From Oxalobacteraceae bacterium OTU3CINTB1 (GTDB lineage: Bacteria > Pseudomonadota > Gammaproteobacteria > Burkholderiales > Burkholderiaceae_D), in the NCBI GenBank assembly GCA_024123955.1, contig CP099652.1, forward strand, positions 1,674,001-1,738,000: a DNA stretch of 64,000 bases, written 5' to 3'. This document shows, piece by piece, positions 46,100-55,189 of this stretch. Positions within the stretch are counted from its first letter, which is position 1. Each line of letters begins with the position of its first letter. The notes below the pieces were generated by a model. It was not told the DNA's origin. It ran no database searches and saw only the letters and a program-made list of their open reading frames with translations. The position numbers and the translations under genes were made by a program.

Positions 46100-47062
46100 A
46101 TGACCGATTCCCGCTCAGACCGCTTTGTTCGTTCCCACCTGAAAACCCGCCATCTGGTCTTGCTGGTAGAACTGGGCCGTCATGGCTCCATCGCCCACGC
46201 GGCGCAAGCCGCCAACCTGACTCAACCAGGTGCGTCCAAATTACTGGGCGAGCTTGAACACGCGCTCGGCGTTCAGCTGTTCGAACGGCTCTCGCGCGGC
46301 GTCTCGCCGACCTGGTACGGGAAAGTACTGATCCGGCGCGCCGGCGCGGCGCTGGCCGAGATGGACGCGGCCCACCAGGAGGTGATGGAGCTGCTGTCCG
46401 GCCTGCGCGGACGCGTGGGCATCGGCACCGTGCTGGCGCCGGCCACCAGCCTGGTGCCGAAGGCGATCAACCTGCTCAAGTCGCGCCACGCGCGCGTGCA
46501 TGTCGCGGTCAAGATGTCGACCAGCAAAGTGCTGGTGGAACGCCTGCGCAGCGGCGAGCTCGATCTGGTGGTCGGCCGCATCCTCGACACGGCTGCCGCC
46601 GACGAACTCAATTTCGAGCCGCTGACCGACGAGCCGCACCTGCTGATCGCGCGCAGCGGCCACCCGCTCGCCAGCCGCACCGACCTGCAACTGGAAGAGC
46701 TGATGCATCAGTGCTGGGTGCTGCCGCCGGCCGGCAGCATCCTGCGCGACCGCCTGACCGCGTTGTTTTTATCGCACGGACTGGAGCAACCGGGCGAGAC
46801 GGTGGAGACGCAAGACCTGCCCGTGGTCGCCAGTCTTTTGATGAGCAGCGACATGGTGGTAGCGCTTCCGGCGGACGCCGTGCAAGCGTATCTGCAAGCC
46901 GGATTGATGACAGTGCTGCCGTTCGATCTGGGCGTGAGCATGGATTCGTTCGGCATCGTGACGCGCAAACGGCACCAGCTCTCGCCTGGCGCGGATGCAA
47001 TGTTGTTGGCTTTGCGCGACGCCGCCGCCAGCATGTACCCGCATTATCATCCTCCGGCTTAA
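46100..47062 (+). CDS. LysR-family regulator, GbpR-like
   Basis: A 320-residue LysR protein with an N-terminal winged helix (LKTRHLVLLVELGRHGSIAHAAQAANLTQPGASKLLGELE) and a C-terminal effector domain (GRVGIGTVLAPATSLVPKAI, SGELDLVVGRIL, EPHLLIARSGHPLA). The helix with TQPGASKLL resembles the GbpR regulators of galactose/arabinose-binding protein genes. Context in a galactose catabolic locus suggests that it senses galactose or a derivative. Probable targets are the palindromes at 44992 and 47084. Confidence 0.88.
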   Translation: MTDSRSDRFVRSHLKTRHLVLLVELGRHGSIAHAAQAANLTQPGASKLLGELEHALGVQLFERLSRGVSPTWYGKVLIRRAGAALAEMDAAHQEVMELLSGLRGRVGIGTVLAPATSLVPKAINLLKSRHARVHVAVKMSTSKVLVERLRSGELDLVVGRILDTAAADELNFEPLTDEPHLLIARSGHPLASRTDLQLEELMHQCWVLPPAGSILRDRLTALFLSHGLEQPGETVETQDLPVVASLLMSSDMVVALPADAVQAYLQAGLMTVLPFDLGVSMDSFGIVTRKRHQLSPGADAMLLALRDAAASMYPHYHPPA

Positions 47063-47083
47063 TCTTCTTCTATTCCTGTTGTC

Positions 47084-47096
47084 ATAGCTGAGCTAT
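47084..47096. promoter_or_regulatory. Palindrome upstream of the TonB receptor gene, likely regulator site
   Basis: ATAGCT-G-AGCTAT, perfect 6-1-6 inverted repeat, 155 bases before the receptor start. It uses the same AGCTAT half-site as the dgoD region, and another TTAGCTATTGGC follows at about 47156. Confidence 0.5.
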
Positions 47097-47250
47097 TGCT
47101 GTTTTCGTCATTGTGTATGTCTGATATACGAACTTGATATGGACAGAATGCAATTAGCTATTGGCATCTGAACTAGTGTTTCGCTTAGCATCCAGTCTAT
47201 CCGTCCGCTCTGTATCAGAGACGGAACTCATACAAACACTGGAGATGCAC

Positions 47251-49896
47251 ATGAAACACAAGAAAATGAGCTTGCTCATCGCCGCGCTTTTCACGACCCC
47301 GTTGATGGCGCAGCAGGCGTTGGCGCAAGACGCCGTTGCCACCCCGGCACCTGCAGCCGCAGCACCGGCCGCACCGGCCGCCGGCGAGATCCAGCAAGTG
47401 AACGTGACCGGCATCCGCGCCTCCGTGCGCAACGCGCTGGCGGCCAAGGAAGCCAGCAACAGCATGGTGGAAGTCGTATCGTCGGAAGACATCGGCAAGC
47501 TGCCGGACACCACCATCGCCGAATCGCTGGCGCGCCTGCCAGGTCTGTCGTCCGGCCTCGATCGCGGCAACGCATCGCAGATCGTCGCGCGCGGCATGGG
47601 CCCACGCTTTATCGGCGCCACGTTGAACGGTCGCGAACTGGCATCGTCGGAGCCTAACCGCGCCGTGCGTTTCGAGCAGTTCCCGTCGGAGTCCGTCACC
47701 GGCGCCACCGTCTACAAAACGCAGAACGCCGAAATCGCCGAAGGCGGCATCGCCACCACCATCGATCTGCAAACCGTCTCGCCGCTGAAGTACGCCGGCC
47801 GCCAGCTGTCGTTCAAAACCGATGCGCTGTACTACGCGCTGGCCAAGGACATCGCCGGCGCCGACAAGGTCGCGCCACGCATCGGCGGCATCTACGTCGA
47901 CCAATTCCTGAACAAGACCCTGGGCGCGGCCATCGCCTTCAGCTACCAGGACCAGCCTTCGGTGCAGAAGAACGTGCGCCACTGGGGCTTCAACGAGAAC
48001 AATTCGGCCGACATCAACGGCGACGGCAAAATCGACAAAACCCCATGGGGCTTCCAGGACGACGTGCGCCGTGGCAGCAACAAGCGCAGCAGCGTGCTGG
48101 GCAAGGTCGAATGGAAACCGAACAGCGACGTCCTGATCACCGCCGACACCTACTACGCCAAGACCGCGATTGACGAAGCCCAGATGCAGCACTGGACTGG
48201 CGACATGGGCAACTGGGATGGCGGCAATTCGGGCAACTTCAGCAACCTCGATATCCGCAACGGCTATGTTGCCGGCGGCACCCTGAACTGGTCGCGCGTG
48301 ATCAACAACGACGCCCACTGGATCCAGGACAGCAGCGTCTCGGCCAGCGGCTTGAACGCCAAGGTCAACCTCGGCGACTGGAAAGTCGAAACCGACCTGT
48401 CGACCTCCCACGCGCTGCGCAGCAGCCAGTGGCGCGACCTGCGTCAGAATTCGCTGGGCAGCATTCCGGTGTCGATCAACTGGTCGTTCACCGGCGACGA
48501 GCGCCAGAGCTACAACTTCGGCGGCATCGACACCGGCAACCCGGCCAACTTCGACGCGCCGACCTTGTACGTCGACACCGACGGCCATATCAAGGATCTG
48601 CTGAACGCCGCGTCGGTCACCGCCGCGCGTTCGATCGAAAACAGCATCATCAACCGCATCAAGGTCGGCGTGCGCGCCACCGATCGCGAGAAGAGCTATC
48701 GCCAGACCACCTGGCAGCTGTCGCAGACCTCGGCGATTCCCGCTTCCGCTTACGAGACCGTCACCGTCGCCGGCTTCCCGTCGTACGTCGTGCTGAAGGA
48801 CTTCGGCGCCAGCACCGCCGCGGCCTTCGGTCCCAACGCCTTCAATCCGGACGGCCGTCCGCAGACCCAGAACGATCTGCTGTCGGGCTGGAAGGTCAAG
48901 GAGCGCAGCACCTCGGCCTTCATCCAGGGCGACCTCGATGGCGAAGCCTTCGGCAAGACCTATCGCGGCAACGTCGGCGTGCGCGTGGTGCACACCAAGC
49001 AGACCGGCTACGGCATGCAGTCGGTCAACGGCGCGGCACCGACCGACGTCGAAGGCGGCACCTCGTACACCGAGATCCTGCCTAGCCTGAACACCATCTT
49101 CAACCTGGACGAAAAGCAGGAACACCAGATCCGTTTCAGCCTGGCCCGCGCCATGTCGCGCGCGCCGATGGATGAAATGCGCGCCTCGCGCAACCTGAAC
49201 GTGGTTGCCGATTCGACCCAGCCTACCACCGGCAGCGCGGGTAACCCCGAGCTGAAGCCGATGATGGCAAACCAGGTCGATCTGGCTTACCAGTGGTACT
49301 TCTCGAAAGGTTCGCTGCTGTCGGCCGGCGCGTTCTACAAGAAGGTCCAGCGCTACATCGCCCTGACCAGCGACACGACCATCATCAACGGCCGTCCTGC
49401 GACCGTGACGCGTTCGATCAACGGCGACGGCGGCGATATTCGCGGCATCGAGCTGGTGTATCAGCAAGCGTTCACCGGCCTGCCGGCGCCATTCGACGGC
49501 CTGGGCGTCGCCAGCAACTACGCTTACACGACCAGTAACATCCGCGAAGCCACGCCATCGGTCAATCCGTTCCCGATCGAAGGCCTGATGAAGCACAACG
49601 GCGGCGTGACCCTGTGGTACGAAAAAGCCGGTTACGAAGCGCGTCTGTCGGCCAACTACAAGAGCGCCTTCGTGCGCAATCCGACCTGGAATGCGGGTCA
49701 GTTGATCGAGAACGAAGCCGAGACCTATCTGACCTTGAACCTGGCCAAGCAACTGACGCCTAACATCCAGCTGCGCTTCGGTATCGACAACCTGACCAAC
49801 CAGAAGGCCGTCTACACCAGCGCGAACATCCCGGTGCAGCAGGAAGTGACCGAGTTCGGTCGCCGCTTCAACCTGGGCCTGTCGTTCAAGCTGTGA
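47251..49896 (+). CDS. TonB-dependent receptor (TonB-Xanth-Caul type), probably for galacto-oligosaccharides
   Basis: Outer-membrane importer of 881 residues. Signal peptide (SLLIAALFTTPLMAQQALAQ), Ala/Pro linker, TonB-box region VNVTGIRASVRNALAAKEAS and plug EVVSSEDIGKLPDTTIAESLARLPGLS, followed by a long barrel ending FGRRFNLGLSFKL. The ID-GKLPD pattern and length fit the TIGR01782 group, which often takes up plant oligosaccharides. GGAG lies six bases before the ATG at 47251; an ATG at 47245 is also possible. The GH2 beta-galactosidase follows on the same strand after a terminator. Confidence 0.93.
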   Translation: MKHKKMSLLIAALFTTPLMAQQALAQDAVATPAPAAAAPAAPAAGEIQQVNVTGIRASVRNALAAKEASNSMVEVVSSEDIGKLPDTTIAESLARLPGLSSGLDRGNASQIVARGMGPRFIGATLNGRELASSEPNRAVRFEQFPSESVTGATVYKTQNAEIAEGGIATTIDLQTVSPLKYAGRQLSFKTDALYYALAKDIAGADKVAPRIGGIYVDQFLNKTLGAAIAFSYQDQPSVQKNVRHWGFNENNSADINGDGKIDKTPWGFQDDVRRGSNKRSSVLGKVEWKPNSDVLITADTYYAKTAIDEAQMQHWTGDMGNWDGGNSGNFSNLDIRNGYVAGGTLNWSRVINNDAHWIQDSSVSASGLNAKVNLGDWKVETDLSTSHALRSSQWRDLRQNSLGSIPVSINWSFTGDERQSYNFGGIDTGNPANFDAPTLYVDTDGHIKDLLNAASVTAARSIENSIINRIKVGVRATDREKSYRQTTWQLSQTSAIPASAYETVTVAGFPSYVVLKDFGASTAAAFGPNAFNPDGRPQTQNDLLSGWKVKERSTSAFIQGDLDGEAFGKTYRGNVGVRVVHTKQTGYGMQSVNGAAPTDVEGGTSYTEILPSLNTIFNLDEKQEHQIRFSLARAMSRAPMDEMRASRNLNVVADSTQPTTGSAGNPELKPMMANQVDLAYQWYFSKGSLLSAGAFYKKVQRYIALTSDTTIINGRPATVTRSINGDGGDIRGIELVYQQAFTGLPAPFDGLGVASNYAYTTSNIREATPSVNPFPIEGLMKHNGGVTLWYEKAGYEARLSANYKSAFVRNPTWNAGQLIENEAETYLTLNLAKQLTPNIQLRFGIDNLTNQKAVYTSANIPVQQEVTEFGRRFNLGLSFKL

Positions 49897-49930
49897 TGTC
49901 GTAGTTTGCTGTAACTTTTTTATCGTGGTT

Positions 49931-49969
49931 TTACGGAGCGGTGCGTGAGAGCGCTGCTCCGTTTTTTTT
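49931..49969 (+). terminator. Rho-independent terminator between TonB receptor and GH2 genes
   Basis: ACGGAGC and GCTCCGT (49933-49939, 49956-49962) form the stem base, with AGCG/CGCT-like pairing in the 16-base loop, followed by eight T. The GH2 gene would need partial read-through or its own promoter. Confidence 0.75.
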
Positions 49970-49987
49970 GTCTATCGGGAGCCAAGT

Positions 49988-52876
49988 TTGAATCCAAAGA
50001 CGACCAACTGGCGGCGCATTTGCTCCGCCTTTTTGCTGCTCGCGGCCTGCGTTTCGGCGCACGCGGCCACTACCTCCAATACTTCCGCCAAACCTGATGT
50101 CAAAGCGGGGCGCGAGCGCCTGTCGCTCGATCGCGGCTGGCTGTTCCATCTGGGCGACGTCGTCCAGCCGCCCATCGTCGGCCATGAGGAATCGTATAGC
50201 AACGCCAAGGCCGGTAACGCGCCCGGCGCGGCCGGTACCGAATTCGACGACTCCGACTGGCGCCGCCTCGACCTGCCGCACGATTGGGCCGTCGAAGGTA
50301 CGTTCGACCAGAAGGCCAATATCTCGCAAGGATACCGTCCGCGCGGCATCGGCTGGTATCGCCGCTACCTGAAGGTCGACCCGGCCGATCGCGGCCGCCA
50401 TTTCGAGCTGCAGTTCGACGCCATCGCCACCCACGCCACCGTTTGGGTCAACGGCAATGTGGTCAACCGCAACTGGTCCGGCTACAACGCCTCCAACATC
50501 GACATCACGCCGTATCTGAACTATGGCGATTCGCTCAACACCATCTCGATCCGCGCCGATGCCGAGGCGATGGAAGGCTGGTGGTACGAGGGCGCCGGTA
50601 TGTACCGCCACGCTTGGCTGGTCAAGCGCGCACCGGTGCACGTCGCGACCGACGGCGTGTACGCCGTGCCGCGCGCGGGCAAACGCATTGGCAATCGTCA
50701 GCTCTGGACTTTGCCGGTGGAAGTCACCGTCAACAACAGCGGCAAGAAGGTCTCCGACGTCACCGTCGAAGTCACGCTGTTCGACCCGGCCGGCAAACAG
50801 GTCGGCCGCCAGACCGCCAAAGCCTCCATCGGTGTGTTGAAGGACGCCGTCGTCAGGCTGCCGTTCTCCATCAACGATCCGGCCCTGTGGTCGATCGAGA
50901 AAACCAATCTGTATCGCGTCACCACGCGGGTAATCCAGGACGGCAAGGCGCAGGATGAAGTGTCGCTGCACACCGGCTTCCGCACCATCCGCTTCGACGC
51001 CCAGCAAGGCTTCTTCCTGAACGGCCAGCACCTCAAGCTGCAGGGCGTGTGCATCCACCAGGATCACGCCGGCGTCGGCGTGGCGATTCCGGATTCGGTG
51101 TGGGAATACCGCCTGCGCCGCCTGAAGGAGCTGGGCGTGAACGCGATCCGCTTCTCGCACAACGCGCCGGCGGCCGAAGTGCTGGACATGGTCGACCGCA
51201 TGGGCTTTGTCGTCATGGACGAGAACCGCAACTTCAATCCGTCGCCGGACTACATGAAGCAGCTGGAGTGGATGGTCAAGCGCGACCGCCACCATCCGGG
51301 CATCGTCCTGTGGTCGGTGTTTAACGAGGAGCCGGTGCAGGGCTCGGAAGTGGGCTACGAGATGGTGCGCCGCATGGCCGCCGTGGTCAAATCGCTGGAC
51401 GACACGCGTCCCGTGACGGCGGCGATGAACGGCGGCTTCTTCAGCGACCTGAATGTGTCGCACGCGGTCGACGTGGTCGGCGCCAACTACCAGGTGCCTG
51501 ATTACGACCGCTATCACAAGGCCTTCCCGAACAAGCCGTTCACCAGTTCCGAGGACACGTCGGCCTTCATGACGCGCGGCGAGTTCAAGACCATCAAGGA
51601 AAAGGGCATCATCGCCAGCTACGACGACCTGGCCGACGCGGCCCAGTGGGGCAATACCCACCGCGACGCGTGGGAGGCGATCGCCACCCGTCCTTACGTC
51701 GCCGGCGGCTTTGTCTGGACCGGCTTCGATTATCGCGGCGAACCGACGCCGAACGACTGGCCGGCCGTCAGCTCGGTGTTCGGCATCATGGACTTGAACG
51801 GCTTCCCGAAGAACGCCTACTACATCCACCAGGTCCAGTGGATCAAGGACCGTCCGCTGATCCACATCGCACCGCACTGGAACTGGAGCGGCAGCGAGGG
51901 CAAGGACATCCGCGTGATGGTGATGGCCAACGTCGAGAAGGTGCAGCTGCTGTTGAACGGCAAAGCGCTGGGCGAGCAGCAGGTCGATCCGTTCCGCATG
52001 AACTTCTTCAACGTCGCCTACGCGCCGGGCAAGCTGGAGGCGATTGGTTATCGCGGCGGCAAGGAAGTCGCGCGCACGTCGGTGGAAACCACCGGCGCCG
52101 CGGTCGCGCTGGAGCTGGTGCCGGACCGCGCGCAGCTGGCCGGCGATGGCCGCGACGCCATGCCGATCACCGTGCGCGCACTTGACGCGCAAGGCCGCGC
52201 GGTGCCGCTGGCCGATGCCAACGTCACCTTCGCGGTGACGGGCGGCGGCCGTTCGATCGGTCACGGCAACGGCGATCCGACCTCGCACGAGGACGAGAAG
52301 GGCGCCACGCGCCGCCTGTTCAACGGCCTGGCGCAATTGATCGTGCAGACCAACTGGGACAGCAAGGAGGCCGTCGACGTGGTCGCCACGGCGCCCGGCC
52401 TGACCCCGGCGAAGATCTCGATTCCGGTCAAGGCGGTGGCGCCCGAGCCGTTCGTCACCAGCGCCGACGCGCCGACCACCTTCGTGCGCAGCTGGCGCGT
52501 GGCGCCGGTGAGCGACCAGCGTCCGGACCCGAACCAGAAACTGGCCGGCTTCGATATGAACACCTGGGGCTGGGGTTCGCCGCCGCTGTGGGCCGACGCC
52601 GGCGCCAGGTACCACCTGTACCGCTCCAGCTTCACGCCGCGCAAGAACCTCGCCAACGGCAACGGCTTGATCCGCTTTGGCGGCATCGGGGGCAAGGCCG
52701 AGGTGTGGATCGACGGCGCGCTGGTGGGGAAGAAGGACGCTTATGCACCCGCGCCGCTGGACTTGCCATTGCCGGCGGGCACTGGCAAACGTGAGATCAA
52801 TGTGATCGTCGAAGCCGAGCCCGGTCAGGGCAGCGGCATCGAAGGCCACGTGACAATCGAGCCGCAGGTAAAGTAA
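49988..52876 (+). CDS. Secreted GH2 beta-galactosidase
   Basis: A 962-residue exo-glycosidase that would release galactose from galacto-oligosaccharides. Signal peptide (ICSAFLLLAACVSAHA), sugar-binding domain (LSLDRGWLFHLGD, LDLPHDWAVEGTF), immunoglobulin-like domain, and the TIM barrel with HQDHAGVGVAIP, VNAIRFSHNAPA, WSVFNEEP (acid/base Glu447) and FTSSEDTSAF (nucleophile Glu522). After it come a DUF4982-like and a Big-like domain and a C-terminal jelly-roll (GRFGGIGGKAEVWIDG-like). The layout is that of GalA/GalB-type enzymes. The start is TTG, supported by GGGAG six bases before it and by the signal peptide. Confidence 0.92.
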   Translation: MNPKTTNWRRICSAFLLLAACVSAHAATTSNTSAKPDVKAGRERLSLDRGWLFHLGDVVQPPIVGHEESYSNAKAGNAPGAAGTEFDDSDWRRLDLPHDWAVEGTFDQKANISQGYRPRGIGWYRRYLKVDPADRGRHFELQFDAIATHATVWVNGNVVNRNWSGYNASNIDITPYLNYGDSLNTISIRADAEAMEGWWYEGAGMYRHAWLVKRAPVHVATDGVYAVPRAGKRIGNRQLWTLPVEVTVNNSGKKVSDVTVEVTLFDPAGKQVGRQTAKASIGVLKDAVVRLPFSINDPALWSIEKTNLYRVTTRVIQDGKAQDEVSLHTGFRTIRFDAQQGFFLNGQHLKLQGVCIHQDHAGVGVAIPDSVWEYRLRRLKELGVNAIRFSHNAPAAEVLDMVDRMGFVVMDENRNFNPSPDYMKQLEWMVKRDRHHPGIVLWSVFNEEPVQGSEVGYEMVRRMAAVVKSLDDTRPVTAAMNGGFFSDLNVSHAVDVVGANYQVPDYDRYHKAFPNKPFTSSEDTSAFMTRGEFKTIKEKGIIASYDDLADAAQWGNTHRDAWEAIATRPYVAGGFVWTGFDYRGEPTPNDWPAVSSVFGIMDLNGFPKNAYYIHQVQWIKDRPLIHIAPHWNWSGSEGKDIRVMVMANVEKVQLLLNGKALGEQQVDPFRMNFFNVAYAPGKLEAIGYRGGKEVARTSVETTGAAVALELVPDRAQLAGDGRDAMPITVRALDAQGRAVPLADANVTFAVTGGGRSIGHGNGDPTSHEDEKGATRRLFNGLAQLIVQTNWDSKEAVDVVATAPGLTPAKISIPVKAVAPEPFVTSADAPTTFVRSWRVAPVSDQRPDPNQKLAGFDMNTWGWGSPPLWADAGARYHLYRSSFTPRKNLANGNGLIRFGGIGGKAEVWIDGALVGKKDAYAPAPLDLPLPAGTGKREINVIVEAEPGQGSGIEGHVTIEPQVK

Positions 52877-53010
52877 TGAGGCTGGTAAAGTAATAAGATT
52901 GTGTCTTGTATTCTTAGCTATTAATTAAATCGTGGGACGGCAGCACCAAAATGGGGCTGCCGTCGCCTGATTCGGTTGACGGCGCCCCGCGCGCTGCCTA
53001 TAGTGGCGGG

Positions 53011-53289
53011 ATGATTTCCGAATTCGAAGAACTATCCGACAAGATCGACCAGTTGGCCGAGATGACCAACGCCTTGCGCCGCGAGAATGCTCAGTTGCGC
53101 CAAGCCAATGCCGCACTCGTGGTCGAGAACATGGGCTATCAGCGCCGCCTCAGCGAAGCGTCCGGCAGGATCGTGGCGTTGCTGGAAAAAGTGCCCGCGC
53201 TGGAGGACGAGTCGACGTCCGAGTCCGATCAGGACGATGTTGAGCAACCCGCAACCGACCATCTGCCTGAAAAAGAGGATGTACGATGA
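53011..53289 (+). CDS. ZapB-like coiled-coil protein (TIGR02449 type)
   Basis: A 92-residue protein made mainly of one coiled coil (FEELSDKIDQLAEMTNALRR, ENAQLRQANAALVVENMGYQ) with an acidic tail. It is located immediately before zapA, with a four-base overlap, as in many beta- and gammaproteobacteria. It may take part in Z-ring assembly; the frame is open to 52951, but the coiled coil starts at the ATG at 53011. Confidence 0.82.
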   Translation: MISEFEELSDKIDQLAEMTNALRRENAQLRQANAALVVENMGYQRRLSEASGRIVALLEKVPALEDESTSESDQDDVEQPATDHLPEKEDVR

Positions 53290-53597
53290 TTCAGCTGGAT
53301 GTGTCCATCATGGGACAACCATACCGTCTGGTGTGCAAACCCGAGGAAGAGCGCGCGCTGCGCGAAGCGGCCGCTTTGCTGGACAAGAAGATGACCAGCA
53401 TCCGCGACGGTGGCAAGATCAAGGGCAATGACCGCATCGCCGTGATGGCCGCGCTGGGCATGGCGGCGGAATTCCTGTCGGTGAAATCGCCGCAGGGGCC
53501 GTTGTCCGACATGTCTATCCTGGAAGTGCAAACCAAGATCAGCGCCATGCACAAAGTGCTCGATAGCGCACTGACTCCACAAGAAACCCTGTTTTAA
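53286..53597 (+). CDS. zapA: Cell division protein ZapA
   Basis: Z-ring-associated FtsZ cross-linker, 103 residues. LDVSIMGQPYRLVCKPEEERALREAAALLDKKM is the FtsZ-binding head and NDRIAVMAALGMAAEFL begins the C-terminal coiled coil. It starts within the end of the ZapB-like gene and is followed by 6S RNA, the usual order. Confidence 0.95.
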   Translation: MIQLDVSIMGQPYRLVCKPEEERALREAAALLDKKMTSIRDGGKIKGNDRIAVMAALGMAAEFLSVKSPQGPLSDMSILEVQTKISAMHKVLDSALTPQETLF

Positions 53598-53646
53598 TTC
53601 GCTAAACTCCTTCCTTTGCGGCGGACAAAAGAGTAAACTTCTTCGT

Positions 53647-53822
53647 ACCCTGCGGTGTTCGCGATTGCCATATATTCCTTGAACCATTTATGTGCACCGG
53701 TTGCGGAATTTTGTTCGATGGGCGTGAGCGTCGCTAGACCGATGAACCCGAAATTGAACTAACTGTGACCACCTTGAACCGTTTGGTTCGGGATGCCGGC
53801 AAAGACGGCACAGGCGGGGCCT
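53647..53822 (+). ncRNA. ssrS: 6S RNA
   Basis: Regulator that binds sigma-70 RNA polymerase in stationary phase. The region begins ACCCTGCGGTGTTCGCG and ends GGCACAGGCGGGGCC; CCCTGC pairs with GCGGGG to form the closing stem. ACCTTGAACC followed by GGTTCGGG resembles the E. coli 6S segment. Position after zapA is conserved. Ends are approximate. Confidence 0.88.
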
Positions 53823-53886
53823 AATCCTAGAAAGCGGTTGTTAGCATGTGAATGCGCAGCCGCTTTTTTTCGTCTGGAGAAAAGCG

Positions 53887-54348
53887 ATGCAATACTGGTT
53901 GATGAAGTCCGAGCCCGATGAAGTCAGCATCGACGACGTGATGGCGTCGAAGGATCACACCACGCCGTGGTTCGGCGTGCGCAACTACCAGGCGCGCAAT
54001 TTCATGCGCGACCAGATGCAGGACGGCGACGGCGTGCTGTTTTATCATTCGAGCTGCCCGGAGCCCGGCATCGCCGGCCTGGCGGTGGTGGTGGGGGGGC
54101 CGTATCCCGACGCCACGCAGTTCGACAAGAAGAGCAAGTACTACGACGCCAAGGCGACGCCGGAGCAGCCGCGCTGGATTTCGGTCGATGTGAAGGGGAC
54201 GGAGAAAACCCGTCTGCTGTCGCTGGCCGAGATGCGGACCATCCCGGCGCTGGAAGATATGGTGGTGCTGCAGAAGGGCAGCCGCCTGTCCATCACGCCC
54301 GTCACCGCGGCGCAATGGAAGGCGATCGTCAAGCTTTTGAAGAAATGA
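53887..54348 (+). CDS. EVE-domain protein
   Basis: A 153-residue single-domain protein of the EVE/PUA-like fold: YWLMKSEPDEVSIDDV, WFGVRNYQARNFMRDQMQDGDGVLFYHSSC, PGIAGLAVVVGGPYPD and RLSITPVTAAQWKAIVKLL. EVE domains bind modified bases in DNA or RNA. GGAG precedes the ATG at 53887. Its last 20 bases overlap the convergent lgt gene. Confidence 0.93.
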   Translation: MQYWLMKSEPDEVSIDDVMASKDHTTPWFGVRNYQARNFMRDQMQDGDGVLFYHSSCPEPGIAGLAVVVGGPYPDATQFDKKSKYYDAKATPEQPRWISVDVKGTEKTRLLSLAEMRTIPALEDMVVLQKGSRLSITPVTAAQWKAIVKLLKK

Positions 54349-55189
54349 TCGGCGCGCGGCCTTTCTGTTTGACCTTGTAGGCCCACACCAGCATGGCGAT
54401 GGCGCCGACGATCATCGGCAGCGACAGCACCTGGCCGGAGGTGATCGGCATGCCCAGGACGGTGGTCTCCCAGTCGGGCGTGCGGAAGTACTCGGTGAAG
54501 AAGCGCGCGCACCCGTACAGCAAGGTGTAGAAGGCGCCCACCGCCAGGCGCGGACGCTCCTTGCGCGCGTACAGCCACAGGATCACGAACACCAGCAGGC
54601 CGTCGATCAGCATCTGGTAGATCGGCGACGGGTGGCGCAGCCCTTGGAGGAACACTGGATTGGGGAACAGCGGATACGAAATGTCCGGCCACATCATCGC
54701 CCATGGCAGCGACGGATCGGACACCACGCGGCCCGGCAGCTCGGAGTTGATGAAGTTACCCAGGCGCCCGGCCGCATAACCCAGCGGCACCAGCGGCGCG
54801 ATGAAGTCGTAGACGTCGAGCAGGTTGCGGCCCGCGCGGCGCGCCCACACCGCCATCGCGATCAGCACGCCCAGGAAGCCGCCGTGGAACGACATCCCGC
54901 CATGCCAGATCTTGAAGATCTCGATCGGGTTGGAGAAGTATTTGACCGGCTCGTAAAACAGCACCTCGCCCAGGCGGCCGCCGATGACGACGCCCAGCAT
55001 GCCGTAAAACAGCATGTCGTCCAGGTCCTCCTTGCGCCAGCCCTGCGCGGCGATGTGCGGCTGCTTGATGCGCACCCGGCCCAGGGTGATGAACAGGGCG
55101 AAGGCCAGCACGTACATCAGGCCATACCAGTGGATCGCGACCGGTCCCAGATGAATGGCGACCGGGTCGGGCATCGGATGTATCAGCAT
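54329..55189 (-). CDS. lgt: Prolipoprotein diacylglyceryl transferase
   Basis: Inner-membrane enzyme (286 residues, about seven helices) that attaches diacylglycerol to the lipobox cysteine of prolipoproteins. Signature AGRLGNFINSELPGR, GGMSFHGGFLG with the essential His, and YALLYGCARFFTEYFRTPD-type C-terminus (TLLYGCARFFTEYFR). Convergent with the EVE gene; the following LysR gene overlaps its start by seven bases on the same strand. Confidence 0.98.
   Translation of the reverse strand: MLIHPMPDPVAIHLGPVAIHWYGLMYVLAFALFITLGRVRIKQPHIAAQGWRKEDLDDMLFYGMLGVVIGGRLGEVLFYEPVKYFSNPIEIFKIWHGGMSFHGGFLGVLIAMAVWARRAGRNLLDVYDFIAPLVPLGYAAGRLGNFINSELPGRVVSDPSLPWAMMWPDISYPLFPNPVFLQGLRHPSPIYQMLIDGLLVFVILWLYARKERPRLAVGAFYTLLYGCARFFTEYFRTPDWETTVLGMPITSGQVLSLPMIVGAIAMLVWAYKVKQKGRAPIISSKA

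Noticed and set aside
47215..49752. 845-codon minus-strand frame opposite the second TonB receptor
   Set aside because: Antisense shadow without recognisable domains.
49931..52849. 972-codon minus-strand frame opposite the GH2 gene
   Set aside because: Antisense shadow; the plus strand has both catalytic Glu motifs and a signal peptide.
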